NCBI GenBank assembly: GCA_019454625.1
Contig: JACFNY010000004.1
Coordinates: forward strand, 1 to 15,671
DNA: 15,671 nucleotides
Source: Sphingomonadaceae bacterium
GTDB taxonomy: Bacteria; Pseudomonadota; Alphaproteobacteria; Sphingomonadales; Sphingomonadaceae
Direction of reading: 5' to 3'
Numbering within the stretch: position 1 is the first letter of the stretch; every line of letters starts with the position of its first letter. Shown here piece after piece: positions 1 through 7,122 of this stretch. A program made the position numbers and the translations under genes. Under the pieces are notes generated by a model that saw nothing but the letters and a program-made list of their open reading frames with translations, did no database searches and was not told where the DNA came from.

Positions 1-489
1 GACGGTCGCGCCCCAGAAGCTCATCTGGCCCCACGGCAGCACGTAGCCCATGAAGGCGGTGGCCATCATCAGCAGCAGGATGACGACGCCGAGCATCCAC
101 ACCAGCTCGCGGGGCGCCTTGTAGCTGCCGTAGTAGAGCCCGCGGAAAATGTGGATGTAAACGACGATGAAGAAGAAGCTCGCGCCGTTGGCGTGCCCGT
201 AGCGCAGCAACCAGCCGTAGTTCACGTCGCGCATGATGTGCTCGACCGAATCGAACGCGACCAGCGTGTTGCCGCCGTAGTGCATGGCGAGCACGATGCC
301 GGTGACGATCTGGATCAGCAGCGCGAGACCGGAGAGGACACCGAAGTTCCACCAGTAGTTGATGTTGCGCGGTACCGGATAGCCTGCACCGACGCTGTTG
401 TAGACGAGGCGCGGCAGCGGCAGGCGCGAATCCAGCCACTGCATGAACGGGTGCTTCGGCTGATAGTGGTTGGCCCAGGGAAAGCTCAT
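1..489 (-). CDS. petB: Cytochrome b of the cytochrome bc1 complex (N-terminal part, runs off the window)
   Basis: This is the membrane subunit of complex III that oxidises quinol and carries both b haems. The first 163 residues are present and the reading frame is open to the window edge. It starts ATG-Ser-Phe-Pro-Trp and contains [10 protein letters not shown] at residues 41-50 and the first membrane segment at about 50-70. The haem-ligand pair His99 and His113 has the family's 14-residue spacing, in HANGAS and YIHIFRG, followed by [11 protein letters not shown]. The start of the quinol-oxidising region, [13 protein letters not shown], lies at 148-160. The gene follows petA by 6 bases on the same strand, so the two are co-transcribed; cytochrome c1 would be expected next, outside the window. 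The family match is unmistakable. Confidence 0.97.
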   Translation of the reverse strand, partial: MSFPWANHYQPKHPFMQWLDSRLPLPRLVYNSVGAGYPVPRNINYWWNFGVLSGLALLIQIVTGIVLAMHYGGNTLVAFDSVEHIMRDVNYGWLLRYGHANGASFFFIVVYIHIFRGLYYGSYKAPRELVWMLGVVILLLMMATAFMGYVLPWGQMSFWGATV

Positions 490-495
490 GACGTC

Positions 496-1059
496 TTATC
501 CAATCTGAACGCGCGTGTCGGACGTGAAGGCGTACTCTGGCACCTCGAGGTTCTTCGGCGCCGGGCCTTTGCGGATACGCGCTGCGGTGTCGTAGTGCGA
601 GCCGTGGCAGGGGCAGAAGTAGCCGCCGTAGTCGCCGCGGTTCTCGCCTTCCGCCGCGCCGAGCGGGACGCAGCCGAGGTGGGTGCAGACGCCGAGCGTG
701 ATCAGCCAGTTCGCCTTGCCTTCCTTGGTGCGGTCGGCGAGCGTCTCCGGATCGCGCAGCTCGGAAACCGGCACCTTGTTCGCCTCGGCGATCTCGGTGG
801 GCGTCAGGTTGCGCACGAACACCGGCTTGCCGCGCCAGTTGAGCTTGATGGCCTGCCCGACCGCGATCGGCGCGAGATCGACCTCGATCGAGGCAAGCGC
901 CAGCACATCGGCGGACGGGTTCATCTGGTCCACGAGCGGCCAGGCGGCGGCGGCGGCGCCGACCCCGACAAAGGCGCCGGTTGCGACATGGATGAAGTCG
1001 CGGCGACGCACGCCTTCATCGGTGATCGGATGACCGGTTGCATTTTCGACTGTTGTCAT
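496..1059 (-). CDS. petA: Ubiquinol-cytochrome c reductase Rieske iron-sulfur subunit
   Basis: This subunit passes electrons from quinol to cytochrome c1 through a 2Fe-2S cluster on the periplasmic side. The 187-residue product has a twin-arginine-type N-terminus (RRRDFI at 18-23) followed by a hydrophobic anchor at about 24-42, as in bacterial Rieske proteins that keep their Tat signal as a membrane anchor. The cluster-binding boxes are complete: CTHLGC at 125-130 (Cys125, His127, with Cys130 for the disulfide) and CPCHGSH at 149-155 (Cys149, His152, with Cys151 for the disulfide). The start is supported by TTAGGGA just upstream of ATG. It is the first gene of the pet operon, with petB 6 bases downstream, and is divergent from trmL. 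Confidence 0.97.
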   Translation of the reverse strand: MTTVENATGHPITDEGVRRRDFIHVATGAFVGVGAAAAAWPLVDQMNPSADVLALASIEVDLAPIAVGQAIKLNWRGKPVFVRNLTPTEIAEANKVPVSELRDPETLADRTKEGKANWLITLGVCTHLGCVPLGAAEGENRGDYGGYFCPCHGSHYDTAARIRKGPAPKNLEVPEYAFTSDTRVQIG

Positions 1060-1066
1060 TCCCTAA

Positions 1067-1080
1067 CCCCGCGCGCGGGG
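1067..1080. repeat. Perfect 14-bp GC palindrome upstream of petA
   Basis: CCCCGCGCGCGGGG equals its own reverse complement. It lies 8 bases upstream of the petA start codon, in the petA/trmL divergent intergenic region, so it falls in the petA leader. It could be an operator half-site or simply low-complexity GC sequence; nothing identifies a partner protein. Confidence 0.5.
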
Positions 1081-1123
1081 GGAGTCTCGGGCAAAGCTCC
1101 GCCCGAACGCCCCCTTCAGGTTC

Positions 1124-1129
1124 TATACT
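1124..1129 (+). promoter_or_regulatory. Possible -10 box for trmL-hemF
   Basis: TATACT matches the sigma-70 -10 consensus at five of six positions, in an otherwise GC-rich divergent intergenic region. No good -35 hexamer is found 16-18 bases upstream, so the call is tentative. It would give an untranslated leader of roughly 85 bases before trmL. Confidence 0.3.
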
Positions 1130-1220
1130 TGCGCGCCTGATAACCGCCGAGCCCCCCCAACCGCAATGGGCAAATTTGGCGCATTGCTGTCGAAGCATGG
1201 CTGGGCTAGCGGACGGCACC

Positions 1221-1670
1221 ATGCGCATCGCCCTGTTTCAGCCCGATCTGCCGCCGAATGTCGGCACGCTGGTGCGGATGGGCGCCTGTCTCGGCCTGCC
1301 CGTCGACATCATCCGCCCCTGCGGCTTCCCGCTGGGGCGTGAGGCACTTCGCCGCAGCGCGATGGACTATTTCGAGCAGGCCGAAATCCGGATCCATGAT
1401 GACTGGGCAGCGTTCCAGCAGGACGTGCCCGGCCGCCGCGTGCTGCTGACGACGAAGGCGTCGGTGCCCTACACGGAGGCGGCCTACGCGCCGGAGGACG
1501 TGCTGGTGATGGGGCAGGAATCGGTCGGTGCGCCCGATTTCGTGCATGACGCCGCGGCGCTTCGCGTCCGCATTCCGATGCGCGCCGGGCTGCGTTCGCT
1601 GAACGTCGCACTCGCCGCCGCAATGGTGGCGGGCGAAGCCCTCCGACAGACAGGATCATATCCGCGATGA
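1221..1670 (+). CDS. trmL: tRNA (cytidine(34)-2'-O)-methyltransferase
   Basis: This SPOUT-fold enzyme uses S-adenosylmethionine to 2'-O-methylate the wobble base of tRNA-Leu isoacceptors. The 149-residue product begins [19 protein letters not shown], the canonical TrmL N-terminus with Asn13. It also has MDYFEQAEI at 48-56, the cofactor-knot motif [11 protein letters not shown] at 95-105, and [14 protein letters not shown] at 117-130. The ATG at 1221 is chosen because the family starts immediately before the first beta strand; the upstream in-frame ATG at 1197 would add eight unconserved residues. The stop overlaps the hemF start as ATGA, indicating translational coupling. The length is typical of the family. 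Confidence 0.93.
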   Translation: MRIALFQPDLPPNVGTLVRMGACLGLPVDIIRPCGFPLGREALRRSAMDYFEQAEIRIHDDWAAFQQDVPGRRVLLTTKASVPYTEAAYAPEDVLVMGQESVGAPDFVHDAAALRVRIPMRAGLRSLNVALAAAMVAGEALRQTGSYPR

Positions 1671-2521
1671 CGACATTCGATGCCCGCCAGACCGCCGCCG
1701 CCGACTGGTTCCGCGACTTGCGCGACCGCATCTGCGCGGCCTTCGAAGCGCTTGAGGACGAGCTTGGCGGCGATGCCGCGCCCGGCCGATTCGCGAGGCA
1801 GAGTTGGGAACGCGCCGATCATTCAGGCGCGCCGGGCGGCGGCGGAACGATGTCGGTGATGAAGGGGCGCGTGTTCGAGAAGGTCGGCGTCAACATTTCC
1901 ACCGTCCACGGCGCGTTCGACCCCGAGTTCGCGAAGACGATTCCCGGCGCCGCCGATGACCCGCGCTTTTTTGCCACAGGCATCAGCCTCGTCGCGCACA
2001 TGGCGAACCCGCATGTGCCCGCCGTTCACATGAACACGCGCTACCTCGTCACGACGAAGGCGTGGTTCGGCGGCGGCGCGGACCTCAACCCGCCGATCCC
2101 CATGGCGGCGGACACCGCCGACTGGCACGCCGCCTTCAAGGCCTGCTGCGACCGGCACGATCCCGAATACTTCCTGCGCTTCAAGGCGTGGTGCGACGAG
2201 TATTTCTTCATCAAGCACCGGAACGTGGCGCGCGGGCAGGGCGGCATCTTCTACGACCAGCTCGCAAGCGGCGACTGGGACGCGGACTTCGCCTTCACGC
2301 GCGACGTCGGCGAGACGTTCCTCGCCGCCTATCCGGAGCTTGTCCGCCGCCACTTGCACGAGCGCTGGACAGCGGAAGACCGCGCTCGGCAGCTCGCCTA
2401 CCGGGGGCTCTACACGGAGTTTAACCTCGTCTACGACCGCGGCACGCTGTTCGGCCTCAAGACCGGCGGCAACATCGACGCGATCCTGATGAGCCTGCCG
2501 CCCGTTGCGACCTGGAGCTAA
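1667..2521 (+). CDS. hemF: Oxygen-dependent coproporphyrinogen III oxidase
   Basis: This cytoplasmic enzyme oxidatively decarboxylates coproporphyrinogen III to protoporphyrinogen IX in haem synthesis. The 284-residue product carries the family motifs in order: [21 protein letters not shown] at about 47-67, VHMNTRY at 120-126 (containing the conserved catalytic-region His121), [10 protein letters not shown] at 134-143, [14 protein letters not shown] at 184-197, and the C-terminal [16 protein letters not shown] then LMSLPP. The substrate-loop motif reads [11 protein letters not shown] where enterobacterial enzymes usually have GGGFDLTPYYP, a modest variation. The gene is coupled to trmL by an ATGA overlap. 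Its TAA stop overlaps the stop codon of the convergent membrane-protein gene. Confidence 0.96.
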   Translation: MTTFDARQTAAADWFRDLRDRICAAFEALEDELGGDAAPGRFARQSWERADHSGAPGGGGTMSVMKGRVFEKVGVNISTVHGAFDPEFAKTIPGAADDPRFFATGISLVAHMANPHVPAVHMNTRYLVTTKAWFGGGADLNPPIPMAADTADWHAAFKACCDRHDPEYFLRFKAWCDEYFFIKHRNVARGQGGIFYDQLASGDWDADFAFTRDVGETFLAAYPELVRRHLHERWTAEDRARQLAYRGLYTEFNLVYDRGTLFGLKTGGNIDAILMSLPPVATWS

Positions 2522-3237
2522 GCGGCCAGCTGGCGGTAGACATTGGCGGTAAGCACCGCAATGAACACGCTGAACACGGCACCGACGATCGAGATCAGCA
2601 GTTCCGTTAGGAAGGACGGATTCTCCGGCGTACCGCCCGTAAGTGCAAGCCCGATGGCGCCCACGAGAGCGCTCAGAATCACGAAGATCAGCACGAACGC
2701 CGCGAAAACCGCGAGGATTCGCCCGACATTGCCCGCGGTCAGCAGCCAGCTGCGGCGCAGCGCATCTGCAGCACGCGCGTTCTCGGCTGCGATGATCGCC
2801 GCCAGCAGCGAAAGGCGCAGCGCGACATAGACGGCAACCGCCGTGAGCAGAAGCAGCAGGACGGACATCAGAACCGATGCCTGCGCTCCACCCGCCGTGT
2901 AGATGACTGCGACCGGGATGAAGGCGACGAGTACGGCAAGGCTTGCGAGGACGATACGGGGCGTGAGGCTCACCGCGCGGCGAATCGCCGTCCCCGCGTC
3001 GATGCGGGGAAAGAGCACCAGAAGCACGATGGCGGCCTGCCCGATCACGCCGACAAGGCCGCCCACGGCCTGCGCGAGCTGCGCGTTCTGCTCACCGAGC
3101 GCTTTTCCATCGGCGAAACGTGCGATCAGCAGCGACGGCATGAACACGAATGCCGCTGCGGGAAGAGCGAACTCCCCGAAGCGGCGCTGCACGTCAGCGA
3201 CCGTATCGGTCCAGACCTTGCCGATCGCCAGCGCCAC
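2518..3237 (-). CDS. Polytopic membrane protein of unknown function (glycerophosphodiesterase-membrane-domain-like)
   Basis: This 239-residue hydrophobic protein has about six predicted membrane segments, near residues 22-40, 57-77, 93-113, 120-150, 172-200 and 211-232. The segment [26 protein letters not shown] at 150-175 resembles the repeated A-x-x-A-L-x-R-S-W-x-L-T-x-G-N pattern of the membrane domain of glycerophosphoryl diester phosphodiesterases and YciC-type proteins. That resemblance comes from memory and gives no enzymatic function. The start is GTG, preceded on its strand by GGGGGTG. It lies 28 bases downstream of grxD as the last gene of a minus-strand unit, and its TAG stop overlaps the hemF stop. 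Confidence 0.8.
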   Translation of the reverse strand: MALAIGKVWTDTVADVQRRFGEFALPAAAFVFMPSLLIARFADGKALGEQNAQLAQAVGGLVGVIGQAAIVLLVLFPRIDAGTAIRRAVSLTPRIVLASLAVLVAFIPVAVIYTAGGAQASVLMSVLLLLLTAVAVYVALRLSLLAAIIAAENARAADALRRSWLLTAGNVGRILAVFAAFVLIFVILSALVGAIGLALTGGTPENPSFLTELLISIVGAVFSVFIAVLTANVYRQLAA

Positions 3238-3265
3238 GCATCACCCCCGTTGGAAAAGCGCCGTT

Positions 3266-3595
3266 TCAGGCGGCGTGCGGAACGCCCTTCTCGGCGAGCA
3301 GCGTGTGCAGCTCGCCCGATTCGAACATCTCCATCATGATGTCGCTGCCGCCCACGAACTCGCCCTTCACGTAGAGTTGCGGGATCGTCGGCCAGTCGCT
3401 GAACGTCTTGATGCCCTGCCGAAGCTCGGCATCCTGAAGCACGTCGGCGCTGTCGTATTCGACGCCGAGGTGCTCGAGAATGGCAACGGCGCGGCTCGAA
3501 AAGCCGCACTGCGGGAACAGCGGCGTACCCTTCATGAACAGCACGACGTCGCTGCCGTTCACCTTCTCGGCGATTCGGGTGTTAATATCGGTCAT
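3266..3595 (-). CDS. grxD: Monothiol CGFS glutaredoxin
   Basis: CGFS glutaredoxins bind a glutathione-ligated 2Fe-2S cluster, alone or in a heterodimer with BolA, and act in Fe-S cluster transfer and iron homeostasis. The 109-residue product has the conserved Lys22 and the active-site CGFS at 30-33 in the context PLFPQCGFSSRAVAIL. WPTIPQLYVKGEFVGG follows at 68-83, with GGSD at 82-85, which contact glutathione. The length is normal for the single-domain Grx4 class. The gene lies 19 bases downstream of the BolA-family gene on the same strand, a pairing that matches the known physical partnership. Confidence 0.96.
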   Translation of the reverse strand: MTDINTRIAEKVNGSDVVLFMKGTPLFPQCGFSSRAVAILEHLGVEYDSADVLQDAELRQGIKTFSDWPTIPQLYVKGEFVGGSDIMMEMFESGELHTLLAEKGVPHAA

Positions 3596-3614
3596 GTCTC
3601 GCTCCTCGTCCGGC

Positions 3615-3848
3615 TCAGGCCGGAACCTCGGTGGTCAGCTGCAAGGCGTGCAGTTCGCCGCCCATGCGGCCGCCGAGCGCCGCATAGACCATCTGGTGCT
3701 GGCGGACGCGCGGCAGGCCCCGGAACGCCTCCGAAACCACGCGGGCCGCATAGTGATCGCCGTCGCCGGCAAGATCGGTGATCTCGACGACGGCGTCCGG
3801 CAATGCCGTCCGGATCATGCCTTCGATCGCGCCCGCATCCATCGGCAT
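3615..3848 (-). CDS. bolA: BolA-family protein
   Basis: This small BolA-type protein of 77 residues is a likely partner of the CGFS glutaredoxin encoded next door; the pair shares a 2Fe-2S cluster in other bacteria. Visible family features are GDGDHYAARVVSEAF at 28-42, the RGLPRVRQHQMVYAAL helix at 43-58, and the C-terminal GGELHALQLTTEVP with His67, the usual invariant histidine. The ATG at 3848 is chosen over the one at 3842 because GAGGG lies 7 bases upstream. It follows the DUF1476 gene by 10 bases and precedes grxD by 19. Whether it belongs to the BolA or the IbaG/YrbA subclass is not settled here. Confidence 0.92.
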   Translation of the reverse strand: MPMDAGAIEGMIRTALPDAVVEITDLAGDGDHYAARVVSEAFRGLPRVRQHQMVYAALGGRMGGELHALQLTTEVPA

Positions 3849-3858
3849 GGCGCGGCCC

Positions 3859-4182
3859 TCAGACTTCCTCGATGAACTGACGGCGCGCCTCGACGAGCTT
3901 TTCCTCCATCGCGCGGCGCACCTCGTGCTCGGTGACCTCCACGCCCTTCGCGGTAAGGTCGCCGTAGACCTTGCGGAACACATCGTCGTCGCCGGCTTCC
4001 TCGAAGTCGGCGGCTACAACCTCGCGGGAATAGGCCTCGGCCTCGGCGGTCGTCAGCCCCAGCTTTTCCGCCGCCCAGTTGCCGAGCAGGCGGTTGCGCC
4101 GCGCCGTGACCTTGAACTGAAGCTCGGCATCGCGCGCGAAGCGATTCTCGAAAGCCTTCTCGCGGTCGTTGAGATTGGTCAT
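3859..4182 (-). CDS. DUF1476 protein, F1-ATPase zeta-inhibitor family
   Basis: DUF1476 proteins are short, charged, alpha-helical proteins nearly confined to alphaproteobacteria. The Paracoccus denitrificans member is the zeta subunit, which inhibits ATP hydrolysis by the F1Fo-ATP synthase through its N-terminus. This 107-residue product matches along its length: LNDREKAFENRFARDAELQFK at 4-24, ARRNRLLGNWAAEKLGL at 27-43, EVVAADFEEAGDDDVFRKV at 54-72, and the KGVEVTEHEVRRAMEEKLVEARRQ helix at 79-102. The ATG at 4182 fits the family start and has GGAAGGA upstream. A TTG at 4212 would lie too close to the probable transcription start. It is the first gene of the unit ending with the membrane protein. 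Confidence 0.92.
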   Translation of the reverse strand: MTNLNDREKAFENRFARDAELQFKVTARRNRLLGNWAAEKLGLTTAEAEAYSREVVAADFEEAGDDDVFRKVYGDLTAKGVEVTEHEVRRAMEEKLVEARRQFIEEV

Positions 4183-4228
4183 GGCGGGCGTCTGTCCTTC
4201 CTTGGCTGGCAAGCCGGGTTATCGGGCC

Positions 4229-4257
4229 TAGATAGAGAGGCACCGCACCCGGTTCAA
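4229..4257 (-). promoter_or_regulatory. Candidate promoter for the DUF1476-bolA-grxD unit
   Basis: On the minus strand, TTGAAC (4257-4252) is followed after exactly 17 bases by TATCTA (4234-4229), a reasonable sigma-70 pair at four and three matches to consensus. It lies about 45 bases upstream of the DUF1476 ATG, in the intergenic region divergent to the DUF3667 gene. Transcription start would be near 4222. Confidence 0.4.
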
Positions 4258-4340
4258 CTGCAAGCGGTATGCTTGATCGTCGCAGCTTTTGCGCCGAAAC
4301 TTCGGGCGCGGACATTCCTACAGGCGCGGGGCGGGAAGCG

Positions 4341-5495
4341 ATGAGCGACGAGAGCGATGCAGCGGGCACCACGGTCGCGGGCAGCCTCGTGGCGTCGGAG
4401 CTGAGCAGGCAGGACGGCAAGGCGGGCGACGTGCAGACCGTATGCCCGAACTGCGGCACCGCCATCATCGGCCACTACTGCCACGAATGCGGGCAAAGCG
4501 CGCATCTGCCGCGTTCGATCGGCCACATCTTCCACGACATCGTGCACGGCGTGCTGCACTTCGACAGCAAGGGCTGGCGCACGTTGCCCATGCTGGCCCT
4601 TCGCCCCGGCACGCTGACCCGCGATTATGTGGAGGGAAAGCGCGCCCGCTACATCGCGCCCTTCCCGATGTTCCTGTTCACCGTGTTCGTGATGTACTTT
4701 ACGTTCGCGATGGTCGGCGGGCCGAAGGTCGACCTTGCGGACGCGGTGCAGCTCGATCCCAAGAGCGTCGAGGCGGCGCAGAAGGAACTCGTCACCGAGA
4801 TCGAAAAGCTGAATGCCCTCGAAGCGGAGCTTGCCGCCGCAAAGGCGAAGCCGGTGCCGGTGCCGGGCGAAGCCGCGGAAATCAGCGGCCGAATGCGGGA
4901 ACTGCGTACCGAGATCGGCATCCTCAAGGCGACGCTCGGCACGATGGGCGTGGTGCCGCGCGATCCGGCAAAACCCAACGCACCGCAGCCCCCCGACTGG
5001 CGCGAGGCGCTCTCGAAGGCTGCCGATGCAACCGACAAGCACACGCCGAAAGTCGATACCGGCAACCCCGGCTTCGACGCGAAGCTCCGCAAGGCGCTGC
5101 AGAACCCCGAGCTCCTGTTCTACAAGATGCAGCAGTCCGCCTATAAGTTCTCGTTCCTGCTGGTGCCCCTGTCACTGCCCTTCGTGTGGCTGCTCTTCCC
5201 GTTCAGGCGGCACACACATCTCTACGATCACACTGTGTTCACGCTCTATTCGCTGTCGTTCATGTCGCTGCTGTTCGTATTCGCCGTGCTGTTCGCCCGC
5301 ATCGGCCTCATCAGCTTCGGCAGCGCGATGGCGATCAGCATGTTCGTGCCGCCCGTCCACATGTTCATGCAGCTCAAGGGCGCCTACGGCCTCGGCATCG
5401 GCGGCGCGCTTGTGCGAACGGTCCTACTTTCGATCTTCGCGATCGTCGTGCTGAGCCTGTTTATGGTCATCGTCATGGCGCTGGGCGCGGCCTGA
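4341..5495 (+). CDS. DUF3667 zinc-ribbon membrane protein with coiled-coil insertion
   Basis: The function is unknown. The 384-residue product has an N-terminal zinc ribbon, CPNCG at 35-39 and CHECG at 47-51. [29 protein letters not shown] at about 85-113 follows, which is the diagnostic DUF3667 segment leading into the first membrane helix (107-126). A charged stretch at about 141-198, rich in Glu, Lys, Ala and Leu, looks like a coiled coil and separates this helix from four more near 268-288, 299-324, 327-345 and 357-381. The ATG at 4341 is preferred because GGGGCGGGAAG precedes it; the upstream ATG at 4269 has no ribosome site. Its stop codon lies inside a perfect hairpin. Confidence 0.82.
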   Translation: MSDESDAAGTTVAGSLVASELSRQDGKAGDVQTVCPNCGTAIIGHYCHECGQSAHLPRSIGHIFHDIVHGVLHFDSKGWRTLPMLALRPGTLTRDYVEGKRARYIAPFPMFLFTVFVMYFTFAMVGGPKVDLADAVQLDPKSVEAAQKELVTEIEKLNALEAELAAAKAKPVPVPGEAAEISGRMRELRTEIGILKATLGTMGVVPRDPAKPNAPQPPDWREALSKAADATDKHTPKVDTGNPGFDAKLRKALQNPELLFYKMQQSAYKFSFLLVPLSLPFVWLLFPFRRHTHLYDHTVFTLYSLSFMSLLFVFAVLFARIGLISFGSAMAISMFVPPVHMFMQLKGAYGLGIGGALVRTVLLSIFAIVVLSLFMVIVMALGAA

Positions 5496-5508
5496 CCGCG
5501 CCCAGCGC
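5478..5508 (+). terminator. Perfect 13-bp hairpin enclosing the DUF3667 stop codon
   Basis: GCGCTGGGCGCGG (5478-5490) pairs perfectly with CCGCGCCCAGCGC (5496-5508) across a five-base loop, CCTGA, whose TGA is the stop codon of the upstream gene. The stem is very stable, but no run of T follows, so it may act as a factor-assisted terminator or RNA-stability element rather than a classical intrinsic terminator. Confidence 0.6.
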
Positions 5509-5513
5509 TTGCA

Positions 5514-5542
5514 TTGTCAGCCCCGCAGGCTTCCGCTATGGC
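5514..5542 (+). promoter_or_regulatory. Candidate promoter for purC
   Basis: TTGTCA (5514-5519, five of six matches to the -35 consensus) is followed after 17 bases by TATGGC (5537-5542, three of six). It lies just after the DUF3667 terminator-like hairpin and would give a leader of about 85 bases containing the hairpin at 5577-5596. Confidence 0.4.
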
Positions 5543-5576
5543 GGGTCATGTGTTTCCCCGCCTCGGGCGCGCGCCA

Positions 5577-5596
5577 GTCCCGGTGCGAACCGGGGC
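5577..5596 (+). promoter_or_regulatory. GNRA-capped hairpin in the purC leader
   Basis: GTCCCGGT (5577-5584) and ACCGGGGC (5589-5596) pair to form an eight-base-pair stem with one G-U, closed by the tetraloop GCGA. Five T residues follow at 5602-5606. This could be an attenuator, an mRNA-stabilising element or part of a larger structured leader. I do not recognise a known riboswitch class. Confidence 0.35.
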
Positions 5597-5634
5597 GGTG
5601 CTTTTTCCAGACCCCGAATCGAGAAGGTCCGCCG

Positions 5635-6420
5635 ATGTCCCGCCGCCGCCAGATTTACGAAGGCAAGGCCAAGATCCTGTACGAAGGGCCGGAACCCGGC
5701 ACCATCATCCAGTACTTCAAGGATGACGCAACCGCGTTCAACGCCCAGAAGAAGGGCACGATCAGCGGCAAGGGCGTGCTCAACAACCGGATTTCCGAGC
5801 ATATCTTCACGCTGCTCGGCCAGATCGGCATCCCCACGCACTTCATCCGCCGCCTCAACATGCGCGAGCAGCTTGTGCGGCAGGTGGAGATCATCCCGGT
5901 CGAGGTCGTCGTGCGCAACGTCGCCGCCGGATCGCTCTCGAAGCGCCTCGGCATCGAGGAAGGCACGCCGCTCCCCCGCACGATCCTTGAATATTACTAC
6001 AAGGACGACGCGCTCGGCGATCCGATGATCACCGACGAGCACATCGCCTGCTTCGGCTGGGCGAGCCAGGAGGAGATGCACGACGTCGCCGACATGGCGA
6101 TCCGCATCAACGACTTCATGTCGGGCCTGTTCGCCGGCGTCGGCATCCGCCTCGTCGACTTCAAGCTGGAGTTCGGCCGCCTGTGGGACGGCGACTACAG
6201 CCGCATCATCCTCGCCGACGAGATCAGCCCGGACGGTTGCCGCCTGTGGGACATCGCCACGAACGAGAAGCTGGACAAGGATCGCTTCCGCCGCGACCTC
6301 GGCGGCGAGGTGGAAGCCTATCAGGAAGTCGCGCGCCGCTTCGGCCTGCTCCCCGAAGGCTCGGTCTCGACCGTCCTCGACCTCGACGAGCACCGCAAGG
6401 CGCGCAAGAAGGACAGCTGA
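5635..6420 (+). CDS. purC: Phosphoribosylaminoimidazole-succinocarboxamide synthase (SAICAR synthetase)
   Basis: This cytoplasmic purine-pathway enzyme joins CAIR and aspartate with ATP to give SAICAR. The 261-residue product begins [20 protein letters not shown], with the ATP-loop motif EGKAKILYE. It continues with [24 protein letters not shown] at 29-52, [21 protein letters not shown] at about 90-110, [10 protein letters not shown] at 174-183 and [15 protein letters not shown] at 192-206, all standard PurC blocks. The ATG at 5635 has AAGG at a suitable distance (GAGAAGGTCCGCCG) and fits the family start. The gene is separated from purS-purQ by an opposing pair of small genes, so it has its own promoter. 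It is convergent with them at a 7-base gap. Confidence 0.97.
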   Translation: MSRRRQIYEGKAKILYEGPEPGTIIQYFKDDATAFNAQKKGTISGKGVLNNRISEHIFTLLGQIGIPTHFIRRLNMREQLVRQVEIIPVEVVVRNVAAGSLSKRLGIEEGTPLPRTILEYYYKDDALGDPMITDEHIACFGWASQEEMHDVADMAIRINDFMSGLFAGVGIRLVDFKLEFGRLWDGDYSRIILADEISPDGCRLWDIATNEKLDKDRFRRDLGGEVEAYQEVARRFGLLPEGSVSTVLDLDEHRKARKKDS

Positions 6421-6427
6421 GGCCCGT

Positions 6428-6592
6428 TCAGCGGCGCTTGGCGCCCTTCTTCTTGACCTGATAGCCGCAGATGATGCCGAACAGGAACGCGCAGAACAGC
6501 GCGATGTGCAGGTTCGTCCCGCGCATCTGGCCGAGGATGTCCTCGTAATAGACGAACAGCGCCACGAACATCGCGGCGGCGATCAGACCCAT
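6428..6592 (-). CDS. Small two-helix membrane protein, 54 residues (second of a tandem pair)
   Basis: The function is unknown. The 54-residue product has two hydrophobic helices, about 2-20 and 28-43, and a very basic tail (KKKGAKRR), suggesting a cytoplasmic C-terminus. It starts with ATG sharing one base with the stop of the preceding gene (TGATG on the minus strand), a clear coupling signal. The sequence resembles its neighbour: both have Phe9-Val10, Leu12-Phe13 and Glu17, and both have the motif FLFGII in the second helix. They are therefore probably tandem duplicates. It is convergent with purC 7 bases away. Confidence 0.75.
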   Translation of the reverse strand: MGLIAAAMFVALFVYYEDILGQMRGTNLHIALFCAFLFGIICGYQVKKKGAKRR

Positions 6593-6756
6593 CAGCCGTC
6601 CTTTCGCCAGGCGGAAATGATGCCGAACAGGAAGGAGGCGACGAGCGCGAGCTGCACCTCCTGGTCGTGCGTCAGCCACGGGAAGATGTAGCCGCCGACG
6701 AATTTCTCGGCAGTCGCGAACAGCAGCACGAACAAGGCAATGGCGAGATAGTCCAC
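6592..6756 (-). CDS. Small two-helix membrane protein, 54 residues (first of a tandem pair)
   Basis: The function is unknown. The product (GTG start, reading MDYLAIALFVLLFATAEKF) has two hydrophobic helices, about 2-16 and 35-49, joined by a short polar loop with Pro26-Trp27. It ends in WRKDG. The GTG at 6756 is chosen because TTGGGGCAC precedes it and because it gives a protein of exactly the same length as its downstream paralogue; TTG codons at 6783 and 6765 are alternatives. It is divergent from purS, and its stop overlaps the next start by one base. No enzymatic motif is visible. Confidence 0.68.
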   Translation of the reverse strand: MDYLAIALFVLLFATAEKFVGGYIFPWLTHDQEVQLALVASFLFGIISAWRKDG

Positions 6757-6890
6757 GTGCCCCAAGCCCCGAATAGAAAACAACCCCGCCGTGACGATAG
6801 ACCCACAGGCTTAACAAAACCCTCACGCGCGGCCCCATGCACACCATTTGAGCGTTGCGACGCGGCGCGGGGAACGCCATAAGGCGCGCC

Positions 6891-7121
6891 ATGAAAGCCA
6901 AAGTCTATGTCACGCTGAAGAACGGCGTTCTCGATCCGCAGGGCAAGGCGATCTGCCACGCGCTGGAATCCCTGGGGTTCGGCGAGGCGCAGGACGTGCG
7001 GCAAGGCAAATTCATCGAGCTCGACCTTGCGGACGGCACCAGCGAGGCGCGCATCGAGGAGATGTGCAGGAAGCTGCTCGCCAACACCGTGATCGAGAAC
7101 TACCGGATCGAGATCGCCTGA
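6891..7121 (+). CDS. purS: Phosphoribosylformylglycinamidine synthase subunit PurS
   Basis: PurS is the small dimeric subunit that bridges PurQ and PurL in the three-subunit FGAM synthase, where it is needed for ammonia channelling. The 76-residue product, [21 protein letters not shown] followed by [19 protein letters not shown] at 27-45 and a C-terminal [15 protein letters not shown], matches the family end to end. The ATG at 6891 is preceded by AAGGCG; in-frame codons further upstream add unconserved residues. One base separates its stop from the purQ ATG. Confidence 0.96.
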   Translation: MKAKVYVTLKNGVLDPQGKAICHALESLGFGEAQDVRQGKFIELDLADGTSEARIEEMCRKLLANTVIENYRIEIA

Positions 7122-7122
7122 G

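Noticed and set aside
151..1140. 329-codon open frame on the plus strand opposite petA and petB
   Set aside because: Both minus-strand genes carry full family motifs; this frame is their antisense shadow.
4269..4340. Upstream ATG extension of the DUF3667 gene
   Set aside because: No ribosome site precedes 4269, and the added 24 residues show no family feature.
5577..5606. Cobalamin-type riboswitch in the purC leader
   Set aside because: The GGTGCGAACC string looked suggestive, but the conserved cobalamin core and B12 box are absent, and purC is not a cobalamin-regulated gene.
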